A stretch of 64,000 nucleotides of DNA from Scilla litardierei (GCA_030789695.1 CM061132.1:161430817-161494816); one strand, 5' to 3'. Counted from the first letter of the stretch, positions 44,926 to 56,892 are shown. The notes: generated by a model from the sequence alone, not told the origin. Program-made: numbers and translations.

Positions 44926-47900
44926 TAGTGTAAATTTTTAATGGATATGTCTTCTTGTCCCTTATTTGATAACACAAGACAACCCTTTAGGTTAGCCATT
45001 AAAAATGATTAAAATTTATTTACTTGAATTTTAATGACGTGCTATGTTTTAATAAAATATTAACAACCCTTTAAGACCTAATTCCTGATTAGGGTAGTCC
45101 TTTTAATGATTTCTTAATTCTAATTGTTATTATTAATTCTCATTAAAGGACTTCGCTTTTTTTAGCGTTGGTTAATAATTTTATTAAAATCCTAATAACG
45201 ATTAGGATAGCACGTGAACCTTATAGTTGATAAGGACTTAATAAAAGTTATTAAACAAATCCTAAAATTTTGAATTTAAGGAAGCAACTAGTTGATAGGA
45301 TTAATTAGTTGTTAATAAAAGCTGTTTAGTCTATGGCACACATACAAAAATGACAAGCTTCATTCAATGGACCATGATCTAGTCAATGTGCTTGGCTAAG
45401 AGTTCTGGGTCAACCCTTGCTAGTACAAGGGGCAGTGATCCTGGCTTAGTCAATTCCCTGGCTGTGTTCCGCTGGACCGCAATGTCGCGAATCATGATTG
45501 TATGACACCCTGGACTATATCTAGTCAATGCGTTATAAATCTTATTAAAGATTAATTCGTATCCCTCCTTGATTTTGGAGCTTGGTAACTCAAGGAAGAC
45601 AATTATAGTTGTTGAGTCTCCTCAAGCTGTGACTTGTTTTTCTTTAAGGAACAAACTCCAACATACATGTGATGTAGTCTAGACTTGACCCAAATCGATG
45701 CGTCGGGTCTCCTCGAGTATCGATCTAAGTCAAATCTGGACACGAAATCAAGGGTCTGACTAGACCAGTCATTATGATTTGTTGAGTCTCCTCAAGATCA
45801 TAAGTGACTGTGGGTAAAAATCGACAGGGAATCACATGTGATGTGATTGACCAAGAGTTTGTCTACCAGTCATGGAACCAATCAACTTGTTGAGTCTCCT
45901 CAAGGTTGTGAGGTTCAGGATGATTGGATCCCTCTTTCACTAATTTTTAAATTCGATTAAATCGTTCGTTATTAAGCTTTAAAACGATCGTAAAAATAGT
46001 GGGAGGATATAGATAGATGAAAGCCAATCTACCTATATTTAATATTGAACATATGCAAAAACTAGGGCAAGACTATGTTTACCGAAGGAATCAAAATATA
46101 ATATTGGAATAAGTTAACTGGTCAAATAGTTGATTAATTGAATATCAAGTTAAATTCTAATTGATGGAATTAAACTATATTCTCGTTGACATTAAATGAC
46201 CTTCTAAAGAACAGACTTAAGAAATATGATTTCATTAAGTTCTGGGTCCAACAAATAAATTAAAGCTACATGTCACTCTTCTCTATATGAGGCAGCTTGA
46301 ACATATAGGATATTCGAAGTATGTTTCTCCCTACAACTTGTCGAGCTACCCTCAAGGTTGTATGGACAAACAATTCCGATCCGCAATGTTCGAGAATTCG
46401 ATCAAACCATTTGAGTCGAATACGAGTGCATGAGCGGTGCAAGACTATGTATCCCAACCGGATCTTGAGACAAGCAACTTCTTGAGCTAAACTCGAGATT
46501 GCAAAGCTCAAGCGTTTGGATACATAAGATGCTTGCATAGCTATTTATGTTGGGTTAATTAATATCTAAATGTGATTTAGAAAAGGAAGAAGGCACTCCG
46601 GAAAGTCAATTGAGAAAGTTAGTTTAATTTATCATTAGTAAAGGCATAAGTAGGAGGAAATGAAAATGTGGTATATTTTGATGTCACGATTTCAGAATAA
46701 ATAGTTATACAAAAACGTCTAACATATTTTTTGACGAATGTCGTCACCTTGCTTCGGAAGCAATGTTTTGTGTTAAGTAATTTGTAATAACTATATATAT
46801 ATATTAAATGTTAATATATAAATACACAAGATAGTAGCAAACTTATATGGTAAAATAGACTAGGCCGTGTCGAGAGACTAAGCTTCACAAGTCACATAAA
46901 GAGGGGTCTGACCTCTCGTATTATGAAGTCTACGGACACTTGTGAATCTTATCCTCTCAGATATAATGGCTGAAAACCATCTGTAAGACAGTGGAAGAAT
47001 GAGTTGTCGAACTCAGTCTTGTACATACTGATGTACCCGAGTCTATTTTAACCAAAATAAGTTATTCGTATATTTTATTAAGACACATGTTCTTGATGAA
47101 ACACAAGTCTGATAAAATAAAGAACGAAAAGTAGAAAGTATTTAAACTGATTCGATTAGATCGAATGGTCAAATACTTAGCTACATAAAATCTTGTGTAA
47201 TTAAAAGAAAATGTGATTTTCTCTCAGGTCAAGTCTGTTAACACATCTGTGTGTTAAAATGTATGAATCACACTTAGTGAGACTTTGTGTGATACATAGT
47301 AAGTGACTCTGAGTTAAGTCCTCTCTCTGGGTTAAGTCCCAGATCGTAATGCCTAGGTTTTGATAATGTCCTATGAGGACATTGTCAATAAGATATTCAT
47401 TAAATCGATCATTAAAGAAGTTGTATAATTACTCGAATTTCGTGAGACGAATTGTCGAGTTAGACATCATAACTTATGATGACTTAGTCAACTTCCGGGA
47501 TGAAATTCGGAGTAGTAACTCCGATTTAAAACTTGATGCAATCAGAATAGGTCCGTGTGCGTAAATAAATTTGAGAATTTAGTTTACGTACCCAAGGAAA
47601 ATGTTTCCTCACTTTCTGCAAGTAAATCTTTAAGTTGAAAGATTGGTGCAGAAAGAGAATAGTAAAGTACAATCTTGTTGATCGAAAACGGTTTTCACCC
47701 TAATTTCTTTAAAACAGATTAGTTGAAATCGTCTCGCCAACAGATGTGTACAGATCTACTCGGACCAAATCCGATGTAAAACGCTCATGTTGACCATGAA
47801 AATTGGAGCATTCACTTATAAGTTCGTTTTTCTAAATATGATTTAGACGGACCAACTTATATGAATTAGCCAGAGAGTTTTCAAGGTCAGTGGGAGCGTA

Positions 47901-49403
47901 TAAATTACATGCAAGGCATCAAAGAGATGGAACATATATTTTGATTAAGTAATCAAAGAGTTTGATACTTTATCAGAAATAGATATGAGCCATTTGAAAT
48001 AACCAGTAACTAATTTAAATGATTATCGTAAGGTACGATGAACTGGATAAGATCCAGGGAAATAAATATTATGAATTCCGACAGACCTAGTGAATTATTT
48101 GAATGAGATTCAAATGGTTGGTCTAATATGAACATAGAAACTCCCTAAGTCTATAGTGTTGACGGTTTTAGCAGATCCACTCACGAAGGCTCTACCACAT
48201 GAAGTCGGGAAAACTTATGCGTAAAAACGGTATTAGATACCGAGATAAATGGGTCTGAGTGTAAGTGGGAGATGTTGAGAGATGACACCCTCGAGGCTAT
48301 CTATCTTCATGTGTGAATAGCACAAACATCTTGTTCGAAATAACAGTAAGCTGTTTGGTGATAATTTATCTAAGTTATTTTATAATGTAGTTAACATTAG
48401 ACATTAGCTTAGGTAAAGTCCTGAGACTTTATGCAAGGTCAAACAGGTATCGAGATGAGTATCTCGATCATGGAGAAATGTTTGACCGTCTGTAGCATAA
48501 GTCTAAAAGGGTTCGTGGTCGTAGATGTTTCGAGACAAGGATATCGAAACATCGGATAGACCATTGTGTCTTAGTCTTCACCGTTTAGCGGTGGCGATGA
48601 TCTCATGATCGCTTGACTTAGCGAAGTCGTAGATGAGACACAGGTGCTCATTAGAGAATGAGTTCACTGAACGATCCACAAGAGTTAGCATATGGTTATA
48701 TTGACCAATCTGTCAATGATGACTCTGAGTGATGATAGGCTAGTTGGTCTTTTGACTTGAGGTCATTTTGACGAACCTGTGCGTGAACGGTGTCACTTAG
48801 ATCAAATGACCTAGCTTCGAGGCAAGGCATGTCGAAAAGTCTTTGATTGGGTGACACTTGAAGCGTATGAGGAGGGTAGTGACCAAGAGAGGATTCGTCT
48901 CTCCCGGTCAATGGGAGTTAGTGTCGTAGGGTTAGTTCGGTCTTTAGTAAAAACTCTGGCCAGAGTATGTTGGAAGAAGTCCAACATTTTTGACTAAAAG
49001 ATCGATAGAAACTAACCGGAGTCAAGTTATTGGGGTTGACAGTTTAACTGTACCCTAGACTTGATCTACACAACATAGTTTAGACGAAGAGACTATAACT
49101 GCGGAATTCATCACGGAAACAGTCAAGGTGGTCCCGATAATACTCATGTCAATGAGTTAACCACATAATGATGATTCCTAAAGCAGGGACGGCAGCCACT
49201 GCTCGTGGTCACTGCCGTATAGGGCTTCGAGCCTAACTTGTTGTAAGGGTCAGGCTGTAGGGTCTCACACAGAGTGCGATCTTTCGTCTAGTAATAGGTA
49301 GAAATAAGTTAGGAAGAATAATTTGCATTTGATGCAGGGGATAAAATATTGCAAAAGATGTTTGCAATAATCTCCAGCATTCGGAATAAATGATCCTGAG
49401 TGC
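44926..49403 (+). other. Element B internal region, decayed
   Basis: No gag, protease, integrase or RT could be recognised. It holds six TTGAG-like/CTCAA inverted-repeat motifs at 45612-46500, several other short hairpins between 48440 and 48620, a Copia RNase H tail at 48171-48212 and a first polypurine-like tract at 48262-48273. Confidence 0.6.
48262..48273 (+). other. Internal polypurine-like tract of element B
   Basis: CTGAGTGTAAGTGGGAGATGT repeats, with one mismatch, the sequence at the true 3' LTR border (49396-49416), 1.14 kb further upstream and just after the RNase H tail. Confidence 0.6.
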
Positions 49404-49413
49404 AAGTGGGAGA
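49404..49413 (+). other. Element B polypurine tract
   Basis: AAGTGGGAGA directly before the right LTR. Confidence 0.75.
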
Positions 49414-50837
49414 TGTAGGGATATATGCCCTCAGATCATTTGTATTTGATGCAAATGATAATTTAAGCTTAGATAGGGACTATTTTGCATTTGATGCAAA
49501 AGCGATTAAATGTGTATTAAATTGTTTAATACAATATTTAATAAAATAAACGCAAGGAAAAGTTCACGGGTAAGACGGGAATGTCCCGGTCTAGACCCAG
49601 GTTCGAACGGCGTCCAAATTGGACACCAAATGCTCAAGTTAGAGCCAAAACAGCCCAAAGGATCAAACCAGGCCAGACCCAGTAAATGTCAGACAGAACA
49701 GGCTGCCTGGGCTAGCCCAGACGCTGCCTGGGCTAAGCCCAGGCTCGGCCTGGGCAAGCCCAGGCGCAAGCCTGGGCTAAGCCCAGGCCGCCTGGGCTCT
49801 GCCCAGGCGCCTGGGCAGAGCCCAGGCGCGGGCCTGGGCGAGCCCAGGCGCGGCCTGGGCTCTGCCCAGGCAGATTTAGGCGCGCGCGGGATGCGTGGGC
49901 CCACCTGTGGGTCCCACCTCTAGGGTTTTGAACCATATGTGTGCTGAATCAAATGACGGCTCAGTTTTTGCGAAAAACTAGCCTAGGGCTGATCTTTGGA
50001 CACTCAATTGGAGGGTCAAACGAACTCCGATTGACGAACGGTTTTTTCCTATGCGTTCACCGTTGAACGCTTGTCGTATTGATAGGTTGTATCGATCTTG
50101 AAGCTCAACGGTGAGTGAGTTAAAATTCACGGAAGTTTGCACTTTGTGAAGTGCAAACTAACTTGATTTTAATTAACTCATTATTTAGTCCCACATCGGA
50201 TTTTGAGAAAAGGGGTGAGTCCGCCGCCTATATAAATAGGGGTCTCCCCCCTTTCTCAAAACTCGTCCCAAGCTCTAGATCTGAGCGGCTCTCGTAAATG
50301 TTGGAGCACGCTCGGATCTAAGCTAAATTAATATTTCTCCTCTCCCTATAAATTTCTGCCTTGCTCCTGAGGGCTCTAGCAAAGCTGCAAAGGAGTTCGG
50401 ATTCAGATCCGAAATCTAGGCGGAGGTTTCACTCGCGTGAAACTTTCTTCGGTGCGTGGTTGGCTCGGCGACATGGGATTGATCGCCTCGGGATGCGGAG
50501 CGGTTCGAGGAGCGGTGCGGGGAGCGGTTCAAGGAGCGGCTCGGCGTGAGACGGGAGCAGCTCGGAAGACGGCGCGGAACATCTCGCCTGCCCCAGGGCT
50601 GAGATTCCGGGTATGTGTTTAAGTTTTCATTTAATTATTCGCAGTAGTTAGATCCCTCTTGGGGTGGTCAGATCCACCCCAAGTTGGCAGAGTTCCTGGC
50701 TAATAGGGTCTGGTTCCTTAGGGTTGCATGTTAATTAGATTAACATAAAATTTTTCCGCTGCATTTCTGTCTATGTTCCGTCCGACTTAGGACGGGACTA
50801 GAGTTTTTGTGCCCTAAGGGTCCCAGAAAACCCTGCA
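49414..50837 (+). repeat. Element B 3' LTR
   Basis: 1424 bp. It carries a longer GCCTGGGC array and an exact USE-like GTCCCACATCG (50188-50198), with TATATAAATA at 50229-50238. Confidence 0.9.
50188..50238 (+). promoter_or_regulatory. USE-like element plus TATA box in the LTR of B
   Basis: GTCCCACATCG matches the plant snRNA upstream sequence element RTCCCACATCG. TATATAAATA starts 30 bp after it, a spacing in the range of snRNA promoters. In the left LTR the last G is A. Confidence 0.5.
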
Positions 50838-52440
50838 AGTGCGAGGAAGCCAAAGACTATCCCGGAGTTGCTATGTCAGCTCCATCAAGCATAAAGAGCC
50901 CGAGCAAGCCTTATCGGTTGATCTCCTCGATGATCGGAATGACTTCTACGACCAACGTCCAGCTCCGGAAGAAGAGGTCAGAGAAGTGCCAATGTCGGAG
51001 GAGGAGGGCAGACCGTCTCCTTGGCATGAAGCTCTCGGCTGCTCTAAGGACGGGATTCATTGATCTCCTTAGAGTAAATGCGGACATATTTGCATAGTCG
51101 CCCTCGGATATGCCTGGAGTCGATCCCACATTGATCGCCCATGAGCTGAATGTGGACCCGGAAGCTCGTCCCGTTAGACAAAAGAAGCGGAGCTCCGGAG
51201 GAGAGAAAATGCAAGCGGTGGGCGAGGAGGTGGATCGGCTCCTCAATGCCATATTTATTAGGGTGGTGAGCTACTCAGACTGGCTCGCCAATGTCGTCAT
51301 GGTGAAAAAGGCCAGTGGCAAGTGGCGCGTGTGCATCGACTTCACTGACCTCAACAAAGTATGCCCGAAGGACAGCTTTCCCTTACCAAGGATCGACCAC
51401 TTTGTCGACCATGCCTCTGAGTACGAACTTCTGATCTTCATGGACGCCTTCTCAGGCTACAATCAAATTCAAATGGCCAAGGTCGATGAAGAGAAGACTT
51501 CGTTCATCACCGACCGAGGGACTTTCTGCTACACGAAGATGCCATTCGGGTTGAATAATGCCGGGGCGACCTATCAACGAATGGTGGACAAGATCTTCAG
51601 CTCCCAAGTCGGGCAAAACCTCGAAGTATACATTGATAACATGCTGGTCAAAACTAAGGAGGCAAATGATCACCTCGCCGACCTGCAAGAGACCTTCCAA
51701 AAAGTGCACCGCTACAACTTGAGGCTCAACCCGGCGAAGTGTATCTTTGGCGTCTAATCGGAGAAGTTCCTCGGCTTCATGATCACTAAGCGAGGAATCG
51801 AGGCGAACCCCGACAAAATATCGGCCCTCATCAACATGAGCCTCGGACAATTAGAGACATACAGAGGCTGAATGGACGAATTGCCGCATTTGGTAGGTTT
51901 CTATCGAAGTCCGCCAAGAGATCGCTCCCGTTCTTTAAAATCTTGTGACAGTCTCTCGCCATGGAGAAAGGTACAAGAAAAGCAGTCGAATGGGACGACT
52001 CCTATGCCCAAGCATTCGCCGAACTGTGAGCTTACTTACTAAGTCTGCCACTGCTCGCAAAGTTGGAGGAAGGAGAGCAGCTTGGCCTATACCTCTCCAT
52101 AACTGAAGAAGCCATCAGTTCGGACCTTTTTAAAGAGGATGAAGGCATCCAGAGGCCGATCTATTATGCAAGCCAGGTGCTCCGAGATGCGGAGACCCGC
52201 TATAGCCCCATAGAGAAAGTCGCCTATTGCCTCGTCCTAACGGCGAGAAAGCTCCGACCATACTTTCAAGCTCACACCATCGTAGACTACACCAATCTGC
52301 CCCTCGAGAAGAATTTGAAAAGATTGGAGAGATCGGGTCGAGAGATCGGGCCGAATGCTGAACTGGAGCGTCGAACTTAGCGAGTTTGACATCATCTATA
52401 AAGATCGAACGGTGATCAAAGGCCAAGCATTGGTAGACTT
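50838..52440 (+). pseudogene. Element A reverse transcriptase and RNase H
   Basis: After element B the Tat linker resumes (SCYVSSIKHK). RT runs from about 51110: HELNVDPEARPVRQKKR, WLANVVMVKKASGKWRVCID, FMDAFSGYNQI, TKMPFGLNNAGATYQRMVD. The catalytic box reads YIDN (51629-51640) instead of YIDD, so the second catalytic Asp is lost. A stop (51755-51757) and a frameshift near 51845 follow. The connection and RNase H part (about 52090-52370) contains IYYASQVLRDAETRYSPIEK and ARKLRPYFQAHTI, then breaks again. The gene is dead. Confidence 0.85.
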
Positions 52441-52599
52441 CATGGTGGAATGCACCATCGAAGAACTTTCAGAAGATCCGCCAGACACTCGATCGGCCAC
52501 AACATGGCAAAGACCAGCAGTAGAAGAAAATCCCTCGATGTCCACCCAAGATGGAGAAGGCAAACTATGGGTCGTCCGCGTCAACGGGTCGGCTGCAGG

Positions 52600-53106
52600 A
52601 TTGGGAAGTGGAGAGGCATCGTCATAGAAACCACTGACGGGAACTTGCTGGAGTACTCACTCTGCTTCAACTTCTCAGCAACCAACAACTTGGCAGAGTA
52701 TGAGGCAGCCGTCAATGGGTTGAAACTTTCCCAAGCGCTGGGGGCGACAAATGTGTTTCTGCTAAGTGACTCAAGGCTCGTCGTCCAGCAAATTCAAGGG
52801 AGCTTCGAGGCAATGGAGGAGCTGATGAAGCGCTACCTGAAGTGCGCTCTGGCCGATCTTCAAAAGTTCAGGAAGACGGAGGTTCAACATCTGCCTCGAT
52901 CGAACAACCTCCGAGCTGATTCTCTTTCAAAGCCGGCCTCCTCTTCCCCTGCCGAGATTGGGAAAGCTATCTATACCGAGAACTTGCTGACACCAACCAT
53001 TGAGGAAGGTGAGCTATTGTGTGTCAGCCAAGCGATGCCATGGATGAGCCCGATCATGACCTACTTGGAGACAGGAGCCCTGCCCGAAGATCAGCTCGAA
53101 GCATAG
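52600..53106 (+). pseudogene. Element A second RNase H-like domain
   Basis: The frame contains GIVIETTDGNLLEYSLCFNF, ATNNLAEYEAAVNGLKLS, LLSDSRLVVQQIQGSFE and LPRSNNLRADSLSKPAS. The E-D-D layout (AEYEA, SDSRL, NLRAD) is that of the additional RNase H domain found in Tat-lineage elements between RT and integrase. It ends at a stop (53104-53106) where integrase would follow in frame. Confidence 0.75.
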
Positions 53107-53749
53107 AAGGTCGAGAGGCGAGCCTTATCATGTAATCTTTGACGGTGTACTTTATCTGAAGCGTCGCGCAAGATACGACGTCTTGCCATATCTGAAGTGC
53201 ATAGGACCGAACCAAGCTGAACAGATCGTTCGCGAGGTGCACAATGGCTTCTGCGGAAACCACTACGGTGGCTGCACCATCGCCCACAAAGCAGTGCGTC
53301 AAGGATATTATTGGCCGACCATGCTCCATGACGCTCTCCAATATGTCAAGAAGTGCAGAGAATGCCAGAAGTTTTGCAAACATACCGCTGCTCCACCGGC
53401 CGACCTGATCCCCATTCTCGGCCCGATCCCATTTGCCAAGTGGGGCCGCGGCTTCCTCGGACCCTTCCCAATGGCATCTGGAAAGAGGAAGTTCCTCGTC
53501 GTCGCCGTCGATTATTTCACGAAATGGATCGAGGCAGAACCACTTGCGCATATTACGTGGAAGGACATGAAGAGCTTCGTTTGTAAGTCCACCGTATGCC
53601 GCTTTAGGATACCTCGCTCCATCGTGACAGATAGTGGAAAACAATTCGACTGTGCAGACTTCAGAAGCTTCTGTTAAGAGTGGGGCATCAAACTCCACTT
53701 TGCCTCCGTGGTGCATCCGCAATGTAGTGGAATGGCAGAAGCGACGAAC

Positions 53750-55635
53750 TAATTCGGGTTCAATATTACATATTTAACCCCCTATTTAGCCCTATTTTGT
53801 GCTCATGTGATGCTACATTGTTCTCTAATTCATACGTATTTTCTACACATTTATTTATTAGAGAAAACACACTATTTGAGCACAAAACAGCTATTAATGA
53901 AGTATTTCTGCACTTATTATATTTTTCCTAGCACCGTCTCGATCTCATGATTCCAATGACTATTTATTTGTATTTTTCTGAGATCTGTGCTAATTACTAT
54001 AAATTTTTGAATGAAGAATATCATTTAATTGAAGAAATACAAAAGAAATACGTCGCACGAATTTTAGCGCAAGACGCGGCCTCCATCGGGAGCGCCACAT
54101 GGCAGAATCTCGACCTTTCCCGCGTGAATCGAACGGCAGCGCAGCGCTTCACAGAGCGGACGACGCGGCCACATATCAGCCGCCCGATCGCAATCCAACG
54201 GTGATGACGAGTCCAATTTGAATTCGACGAGCGCAGCAACCAGCGGTCGACGTGGCAAGATCCAGGGCGTTGACCCAAAATCCGACGATCGCGGTTCGAG
54301 AGCATACGAAGCAAGCGACGACACCTTTAAAGGCCACGCGGCGGCAATCTGACGACTCCCCGCTCGATCCTACGGTCCCGAGCTCTTCCGTGTTTTGAAA
54401 TGAGAAGCGGGATGATTCGCAGATACAGCGGGACACGTGGCTGACCCACAGCCGAGCGATTACGATCCGACGGCCTACATTTACCCCGACCCGAACTCAA
54501 AGCGGATGCGGGCTTCGCACTAATTTTAAAGCACACGCGGCGCCACGAGGGAAGATCCCACTTGGATAAGCGGCCCACAAATGCTGCAGATTGGATGAAC
54601 GGCTCAGATCAGTTCGGGCGCGATTTTAAGCGGGTTTTGAACCCGATAACACAACCCAAACCCGCAATGAGCCTATATAAGGTATTTTAGGGTTTTTTGA
54701 GCGTATTCAAGCAGATTGGTGCGTATTTTGAGCGTATTGGAGGCTCTAGGAGCCGTATTCTCCCCCTGAAAAATTTTGTAAAATTCCAGAGGCTATTTTC
54801 TTATGTCCAGAGAGTTTTGATGTCTTTTCAAGGATATTTGGTGATGAATTCTTAACTTAAACTCCTTATTTGATGCTTTTTCTACCGTATTTTGCTATAA
54901 TCTTGATGTACTTTGCTAAGAAAGTTGATTATTATTGCATGATGAGTAGCTAAATCTCTGTTGTGCATGGTATGGAGTAGTTAGGTGCTATGATTTGTGT
55001 TAGTTTGGTTGTATTCCATGTGCTAAATCGTTAAACGTCGCTAAAATTGTAATCTTTGTCCGTAAATTGACTTTTTCAGATTCCAAAAGAATTGATTTAG
55101 TTGATGATCGCCCCAAAAGGGTGAGTTTTGATCTCCCCAAAAGGGAGTTTCATACCGTAGTTTTGATCTCTCCAAAAGAGAGTTTCATATCGTATTATAA
55201 CTTTAGCGACGATCTTTTTGAATATTGTGATTGAACCCCCAAAAGGGCATCTTCCGATGAGTTGCTCCCAAAAGGAGAATTCATTGAGTTATATTGGGTA
55301 TTTTCCGGTGAATTGCTCCCAAAAGGAGAATTCATTGCGTTATACCTATCAACCAAATTAATACGAATCATCGATCCTAACGAACCCATACCATGTGCAT
55401 ACTTTTTATCGATATTTGTTCTCACGTATTTTCCTTGTTCGTATCATTCACGTATCCCCATTCACACCACCATCACCACCATTAAAAGTGTTTAGTTTCT
55501 CTTCGTAGGATTTCTATTTGATTTGAATTGTGGTTGCAACAGATTTCTTCCCGTGGATTCGACATCTGGACTCCCAGATTTTACTACTTGTACGGACTCT
55601 TGCGCTTGAGAGAGAGCACCTTTCCGGTCCCACCA
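53750..55635 (+). repeat. Element C 5' LTR
   Basis: 1886 bp; TATATAA at 54674-54680; array of AAAA-loop inverted repeats at 55110-55330. Confidence 0.92.
55110..55330 (+). repeat. AAAA-loop hairpin array in the left LTR of C (right copy 59292-59512)
   Basis: Six units with a constant AAAA centre and varying complementary arms: GCCCC/GGGTG-like, CTCCCC/GGGAG, CTCTCC/GAGAG, CCCCC/GGGC, GCTCCC/GGAGAA twice. In the right LTR the third unit has loop TGAAA with its CTCTC/GAGAG stem kept. Confidence 0.8.
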
Positions 55636-55641
55636 AGTTTT

Positions 55642-55658
55642 TGGCGCCGTTGCCGGGG
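55642..55658 (+). other. Element C primer-binding site
   Basis: TGGCGCCGTTGCCGGGG, six bases after the LTR end; the type common in Athila-like and related Gypsy elements. Confidence 0.8.
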
Positions 55659-55770
55659 AGGAATGGTTTGTGACTACGGTTTATTTCATTTAGAGGACCT
55701 TCGGTGAGATCTTTCCACTTTACTGTACATAAAATTTTTTTCTATTATTTTATTTTAATTTTTTTAAAAA

Positions 55771-56892
55771 ATGGAATATATGAACTTCTATTGCACAAAC
55801 AATCTTTATGATGCACGATATGTTAATGCACACAAACATAGAATGGAGAAGCTCAAAATTGTTAATTTTAATCAAACTGATTGTGAAACTTTCTTTCAGG
55901 CCTGGAGGAGGTTCACAGACATTATATCGAGCTATCCGCATCACGGGTACACAAATGAAGAGCTTATGGCGTTCTTCCTAGATGGACTACAACCGCAGCT
56001 GCAGGAATTATTGGGAGGCATGACGCCGACATTGGCGTGGGAATACATGGAGTCTCTGCAAGAAAACGAAGAAACCATGGAAGAGACTTCAGAGAGCGAT
56101 TCAGCAGAGCCTTCGTGCCTTGATCAAGAAGAGCAAAGCGTAGACGTACCTTTGCAATCCTTGAGAGAGGACGCTTACCTGATTATTCAGACACAGGAGG
56201 CCACATCCTATCAATTCCAAGAGAATTTCCTTGCTCGGAGTCGGCAGATTCAAAAATCTATTGAAGATCTTAATTTGATTGCCGCTTGCTTAGAAGAAAA
56301 TAATTATTTTGAAACTCAATTTAAAGAAACTAATACGAGTTTATCTTCTACTGCAGGAAAATCGAGCAAGCCATGTCACGTTGAGGACGAGAATAAAAAA
56401 ATCTACATGGCAGAAAGTGTGTGCAAAAGAGAGGACGAGCTAGTAATTTTGGATGAACGAGAGGAGGAGACAGCTAGGGACAAGGGTTTTGAGATTATCG
56501 CCATGGAGTCAGAACCATGCCCTCCTCCAATTTTGTCCCAAAATCATTTATCCCTCTCTCCATTGATCGAGCATCGTACAGAGAGTAATGCATATCTTTC
56601 AGGGAGTAGTCGTCAACTTATTTTAATTTCTTTCACTTATTTTGATGACTACATTTGGAATAATTTTATTTCGAAGAATTTTAAACTAAAACGGATTGAC
56701 GTGACTCATCTCTTGCAGGATACAGGTGGACATCTTATAGAGATGCTGGGAGTTACGTTGCTGGGATCCAGTTTAGTCATTGGAGGAAGAATAATCGCCG
56801 AGGAGCGCAAGGAGCAAATTGAACAACTTCCTCCACCATCAAAGATTCGGGATCCGCCATTTGATCACGGTGTGTTCTTTCCAGTAGTGTAG
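55771..56892 (+). CDS. Gag-like protein of element C
   Basis: An intact 373-codon frame. Residues about 25-75 (MEKLKIVNFNQTDCETFFQAWRRF in the sequence, then SYPHHGYTNEEL and FFLDGLQPQLQ) match the Retrotrans_gag core of Athila-like Gypsy Gag proteins, including the PHHG motif. The middle is acidic and Glu/Ser-rich, probably disordered (residues 105-250), and no zinc knuckle is present. The C-terminal 70 residues (HLLQDTGGHLIEMLGVTLLG, then GGRIIAEERKEQIEQLPPP) are unlike Gag and I do not recognise them; they may derive from a later ORF fused by deletion of pol. The ATG at 55771 is 112 bp after the primer site. It stops about 50 bp before the first polypurine-like site. Confidence 0.7.
   Translation: MEYMNFYCTNNLYDARYVNAHKHRMEKLKIVNFNQTDCETFFQAWRRFTDIISSYPHHGYTNEELMAFFLDGLQPQLQELLGGMTPTLAWEYMESLQENEETMEETSESDSAEPSCLDQEEQSVDVPLQSLREDAYLIIQTQEATSYQFQENFLARSRQIQKSIEDLNLIAACLEENNYFETQFKETNTSLSSTAGKSSKPCHVEDENKKIYMAESVCKREDELVILDEREEETARDKGFEIIAMESEPCPPPILSQNHLSLSPLIEHRTESNAYLSGSSRQLILISFTYFDDYIWNNFISKNFKLKRIDVTHLLQDTGGHLIEMLGVTLLGSSLVIGGRIIAEERKEQIEQLPPPSKIRDPPFDHGVFFPVV

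Larger units (their letters stand above)
42973..50837 (+). mobile_element. Element B: Copia-derived element without long ORFs, nested in A
   Basis: LTRs 42973-44334 (1362 bp) and 49414-50837 (1424 bp) begin TGTAGGGATATATGCC and end AGAAAACCCTGCA. Flanks are AGTGT (42968-42972) and AGTGC (50838-50842), a target duplication with one mismatch, and the Tat frame resumes immediately after it. The primer site TGGTATCAAAGCC and polypurine tract AAGTGGGAGA are present. The 5.1-kb internal region has no long ORF. Only a decayed Copia RNase H tail (ADPLTKALPHEVGK, 48171-48212) identifies its origin. Apart from a 62-bp array length difference, the LTRs differ at about a dozen sites by eye, so it is fairly young and non-autonomous. 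Confidence 0.88.
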
